DNA from: Piezodorus guildinii
Lineage: Eukaryota > Arthropoda > Insecta > Hemiptera > Pentatomidae
NCBI GenBank assembly: GCA_023052935.1
Contig: CM041294.1
Span: forward strand, 15,239,791-15,303,790
Length of the DNA: 64,000 bases
Reading direction: 5' to 3'
Below are positions 62,394 to 64,000 of the stretch, piece by piece. How positions within the stretch are numbered: the stretch's first letter is position 1; the number at the start of each line of letters is the position of its first letter. The position numbers and the translations under genes are program-made. The notes under the pieces were generated by a model. It had not been told where the DNA came from. It did no database searches and saw nothing but the letters and a program-made list of their open reading frames with translations.

Positions 62394-62844
62394 TTTTCTG
62401 ATGTAATAGTCTATACAGATTTTGGAACTGTACAGTAATCCATATTGGGTTCATAACCGCCGACAGAGGGACGAAGGGGGCCGAGAAGGGTCCATAAGTC
62501 AGATCAAGGTAATTACAGGAGCTGTTGACCCCGGGCGGAGCTGCCAAGATCAGCCCTGCAGCCGGACCTCAATGCACTCGTAGGGCTTTGACATGTTAAA
62601 TAGGGCGCTATATTGTGGCCCAAGGCAAACACCGCTCGGGAAATGAGGTGTGCTCAAACCCTAAGCCACTACTAATCACCGCCGGCCCAATCACCTAGGG
62701 CTGGGGGAACGGAAAACCCGGTCTTGGCTCGGGAATAATTAAAACGGGGGGCTAATTGTTGTTAGGGGCGGCATCGATCACCCTCTTCTTCGTCATAATG
62801 CTCGGTCATTCTTCTCCTCTATAGGCCCGCCTTAGCTGAGGACC
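62394..62844 (+). promoter_or_regulatory. GC-rich upstream region of a candidate promoter
   Basis: 62450-62840 is the longest GC-rich, non-repeat block in the last 20 kb. It lies directly 5' of the TATA/Inr pair. No coding frame or transposon signature is seen. It is interpreted as proximal promoter sequence by position only. Confidence 0.35.
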
Positions 62845-62879
62845 TTTAAAAGGAAGCAACAAGTCGAGTCGAGTCAGTC
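62845..62879 (+). promoter_or_regulatory. Candidate core promoter: TATA-like box and consensus initiator
   Basis: TTTAAAAG at 62845-62852 and TCAGTC at 62874-62879. Taking the A at 62876 as +1 places the first base of the TATA-like box at -31, the spacing of TATA/Inr promoters in arthropods. TCAGTC fits the arthropod initiator TCAGTY. No clear downstream element at +28. An ATG follows at 62913. Confidence 0.45.
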
Positions 62880-62912
62880 AAGTCAACCCATTTATTATCA
62901 CTCCTGTTCGGG

Positions 62913-62945
62913 ATGGTTCCTCTTTTTGCACGGCGCCTAGTCCTC
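62913..62945 (+). CDS. Possible very short first coding exon
   Basis: ATG 37 bases downstream of the predicted start gives MVPLFARRLVL followed by GTAATAGG, a plausible donor. The peptide is basic then hydrophobic, like the beginning of a signal peptide; many arthropod secreted-protein genes split the signal peptide with an intron. If unspliced, it stops after 18 codons. The remainder of the gene would lie beyond the mariner and the window end. Confidence 0.25.
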
Positions 62946-63044
62946 GTAATAGGTCCGTTTGATGGATAAAATGTTGTTCTTTAACTTGATAATCTAAGCC
63001 TTCTGTAATATATTCGTTCTATCCGAATTCATCAGAATATTCTA

Positions 63045-63923
63045 TTGGGTTGTGTCAAATGAAATATCCGACTTCAAGGTAAAGGATTTTTATTAAAAAT
63101 ACGATATGAAAACAATATAATGTTATTCGAAGTATTTAACTTCTTTTTCTACACATTTTTCCCAACGTGACACCAACTTTTTTATCCCCAAACTGAAAAA
63201 CTCTGAGCTTGAAGTGAAACAAAATCTGAAAACGCACTTTTCACTTGATCATCATTTTAAAAAGTTTTCCTTTGACGAAGTTGTCTAAATTCCTGAACAG
63301 GTGGTAATCTATGGGAGACATGTGGAGACATATGGTGGTGCGGAAGAACTGTACCATTTCAATTTGCACATGTTTAAACATGGTTGCTGCCGTCGTGAGA
63401 TCGGAGTACCATGTATCGAGCTTTTACTTTCCATCATTTAATGTCTGGAAACGTTAGATCACTTGCATTGTGCTGAGAGTCCTTTAACTGTTTAGTAGGG
63501 GTTTTCTTCCACTGTATGATTGTGACATTGTTGTCTATTACGGATGGAGGTCTTCCTCGGGTCAAGTTTTCCAAGTCGGTATCCCCAGCTGAAAACTTAA
63601 CAAACCAACGGCGAATGGTCCGTTCATTAACACTCCCCCTCCCAAACGCTACAAATATTTTAGCGGCCTCAGCTGCTGAATGGCCGTGTTTAAACTCGTA
63701 CAAAAATATTACTCGAAAATCGCGTGTTTCCATGTTCATATTTGGAGGTATACTAAAAAGTGGGTAATGATTGGGAAGCTAATGTTTATAATAACATAGG
63801 TAGAGGATTAGTAACTGTTTACTTTAAATATGTAAACATTCGGAAGAAAACAACAGATACCTGCAAAATCCTTTATGTATTTCAGAAACTATAAAAACGG
63901 ACATTTCATGTGAAACAACCCAA
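63045..63923 (-). mobile_element. Deleted mariner, copy 6
   Basis: TA at 63043-63044 and 63924-63925; plus-strand ends TTGGGTTGTGTCAAATGAAA and TTTCATGTGAAACAACCCAA. 879 bp. If the promoter at 62845 is real, this element lies in the first intron or downstream of the first exon. Confidence 0.92.
63140..63739 (-). pseudogene. Mariner transposase remnant (copy 6)
   Basis: 63739-63434: MNMETRDFRVIFLYEFKHGH, NERTIRRWFVKFSAGDTDLE, GRPPSVIDNNV, with several one- to three-base deletions (AKIFVAF for RNICKAF). The C-terminal part, about 63170-63330, has the NLDNFVKGKLF and VKSAFSDFVS region. The deletion joint (about 63365-63400) is further eroded. Confidence 0.83.
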
Positions 63924-63925
63924 TA

Positions 63926-64000
63926 TAATTATAGAATCAAAATAATTCTATAGTGCCTAAACGGTAATCGAACATAAAAGTATTTGGCTGAAAAATAATT
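63926..64000. other. Right edge, unassigned
   Basis: Seventy-five AT-rich bases after the last mariner, nothing recognised. Confidence 0.5.

Noticed and set aside
1..64000. Bacterial-type features: operons, Shine-Dalgarno sites, phage or plasmid genes
   Set aside because: Nothing in gene density, tRNA type or element content supports a prokaryotic origin.

Overview
The window is nuclear DNA from a eukaryote, most probably an insect or another arthropod. The evidence is: AT-rich unique sequence, several mariner lineages, RTE-, Jockey-, CR1/L2- and I-like LINE remnants, three tRNA-derived SINE families, Penelope-like foldback insertions, a eukaryotic tRNA-Val(AAC) gene and a tRNA-Lys(CTT) cluster, and a possible TATA plus TCAGTC core promoter of insect type. 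I did not identify the species. There is no operon-like organisation, and no host protein gene that I can name. Most of the recognisable sequence is layered transposable-element debris; the intact-looking genes are tRNAs.

Layout. 1-2 kb: end of one mariner and a complete internally deleted mariner. 2.7-5.9 kb: a near-identical inverted repeat of about 1.1 kb per arm enclosing a tRNA-Val(AAC) gene. 6.5-7.3 kb: a Helitron/HINE-like element. 8.2-9.8 kb: three tandem tRNA-Lys genes, one carrying a CTA (amber) anticodon. 9.9-16.1 kb: LINE fragments, some inserted in a second HINE-like copy. 16.7-21.5 kb: Penelope-like foldbacks, a SINE, LINE fragments and a nested pair of foldbacks. 22.3-27.3 kb: a palindromic mariner, a GC-rich promoter-like island and a deleted mariner. 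28.1-30.7 kb: HINE copies, one split by an 852-bp foldback. 31.2-34.1 kb: a LINE reading frame interrupted by a small TIR element, then a mariner. 35.3-37.4 kb: two tandem HINE copies. 37.5-40.9 kb: LINE tails and an 858-bp element with 29-bp terminal repeats. 42.2-51.9 kb: two mariners, HINE copies, a SINE with 15-bp target duplications and a fresh Jockey-like LINE. 52-55 kb: RTE LINE, a possible host exon, then an (AT)n tract split in turn by a mariner and a hAT-like MITE. 55-64 kb: HINEs, a Penelope-like foldback, a SINE, an RTE, a pogo/Tigger-like MITE, a candidate TATA/Inr promoter and a last mariner.

The most interesting signals: (1) at least eleven hammerhead-ribozyme-like cores (CTGATGA, stem II, GAAACGTY) sitting at the arms of foldback insertions with 12-15-bp target duplications, one with a paralogous empty site in the window; (2) a tRNA-Lys duplicate that differs at only two positions, one giving an amber anticodon and one hitting the B box; (3) a mariner family in which at least five of the six long copies share one internal deletion removing two of the three catalytic aspartates; (4) a HINE-like family of about twelve copies with an internal microsatellite at a fixed place; (5) a candidate first exon with TATA at -31 and a consensus initiator.

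All assignments are read by eye from the sequence. Element boundaries given without a target duplication are approximate to tens of bases.
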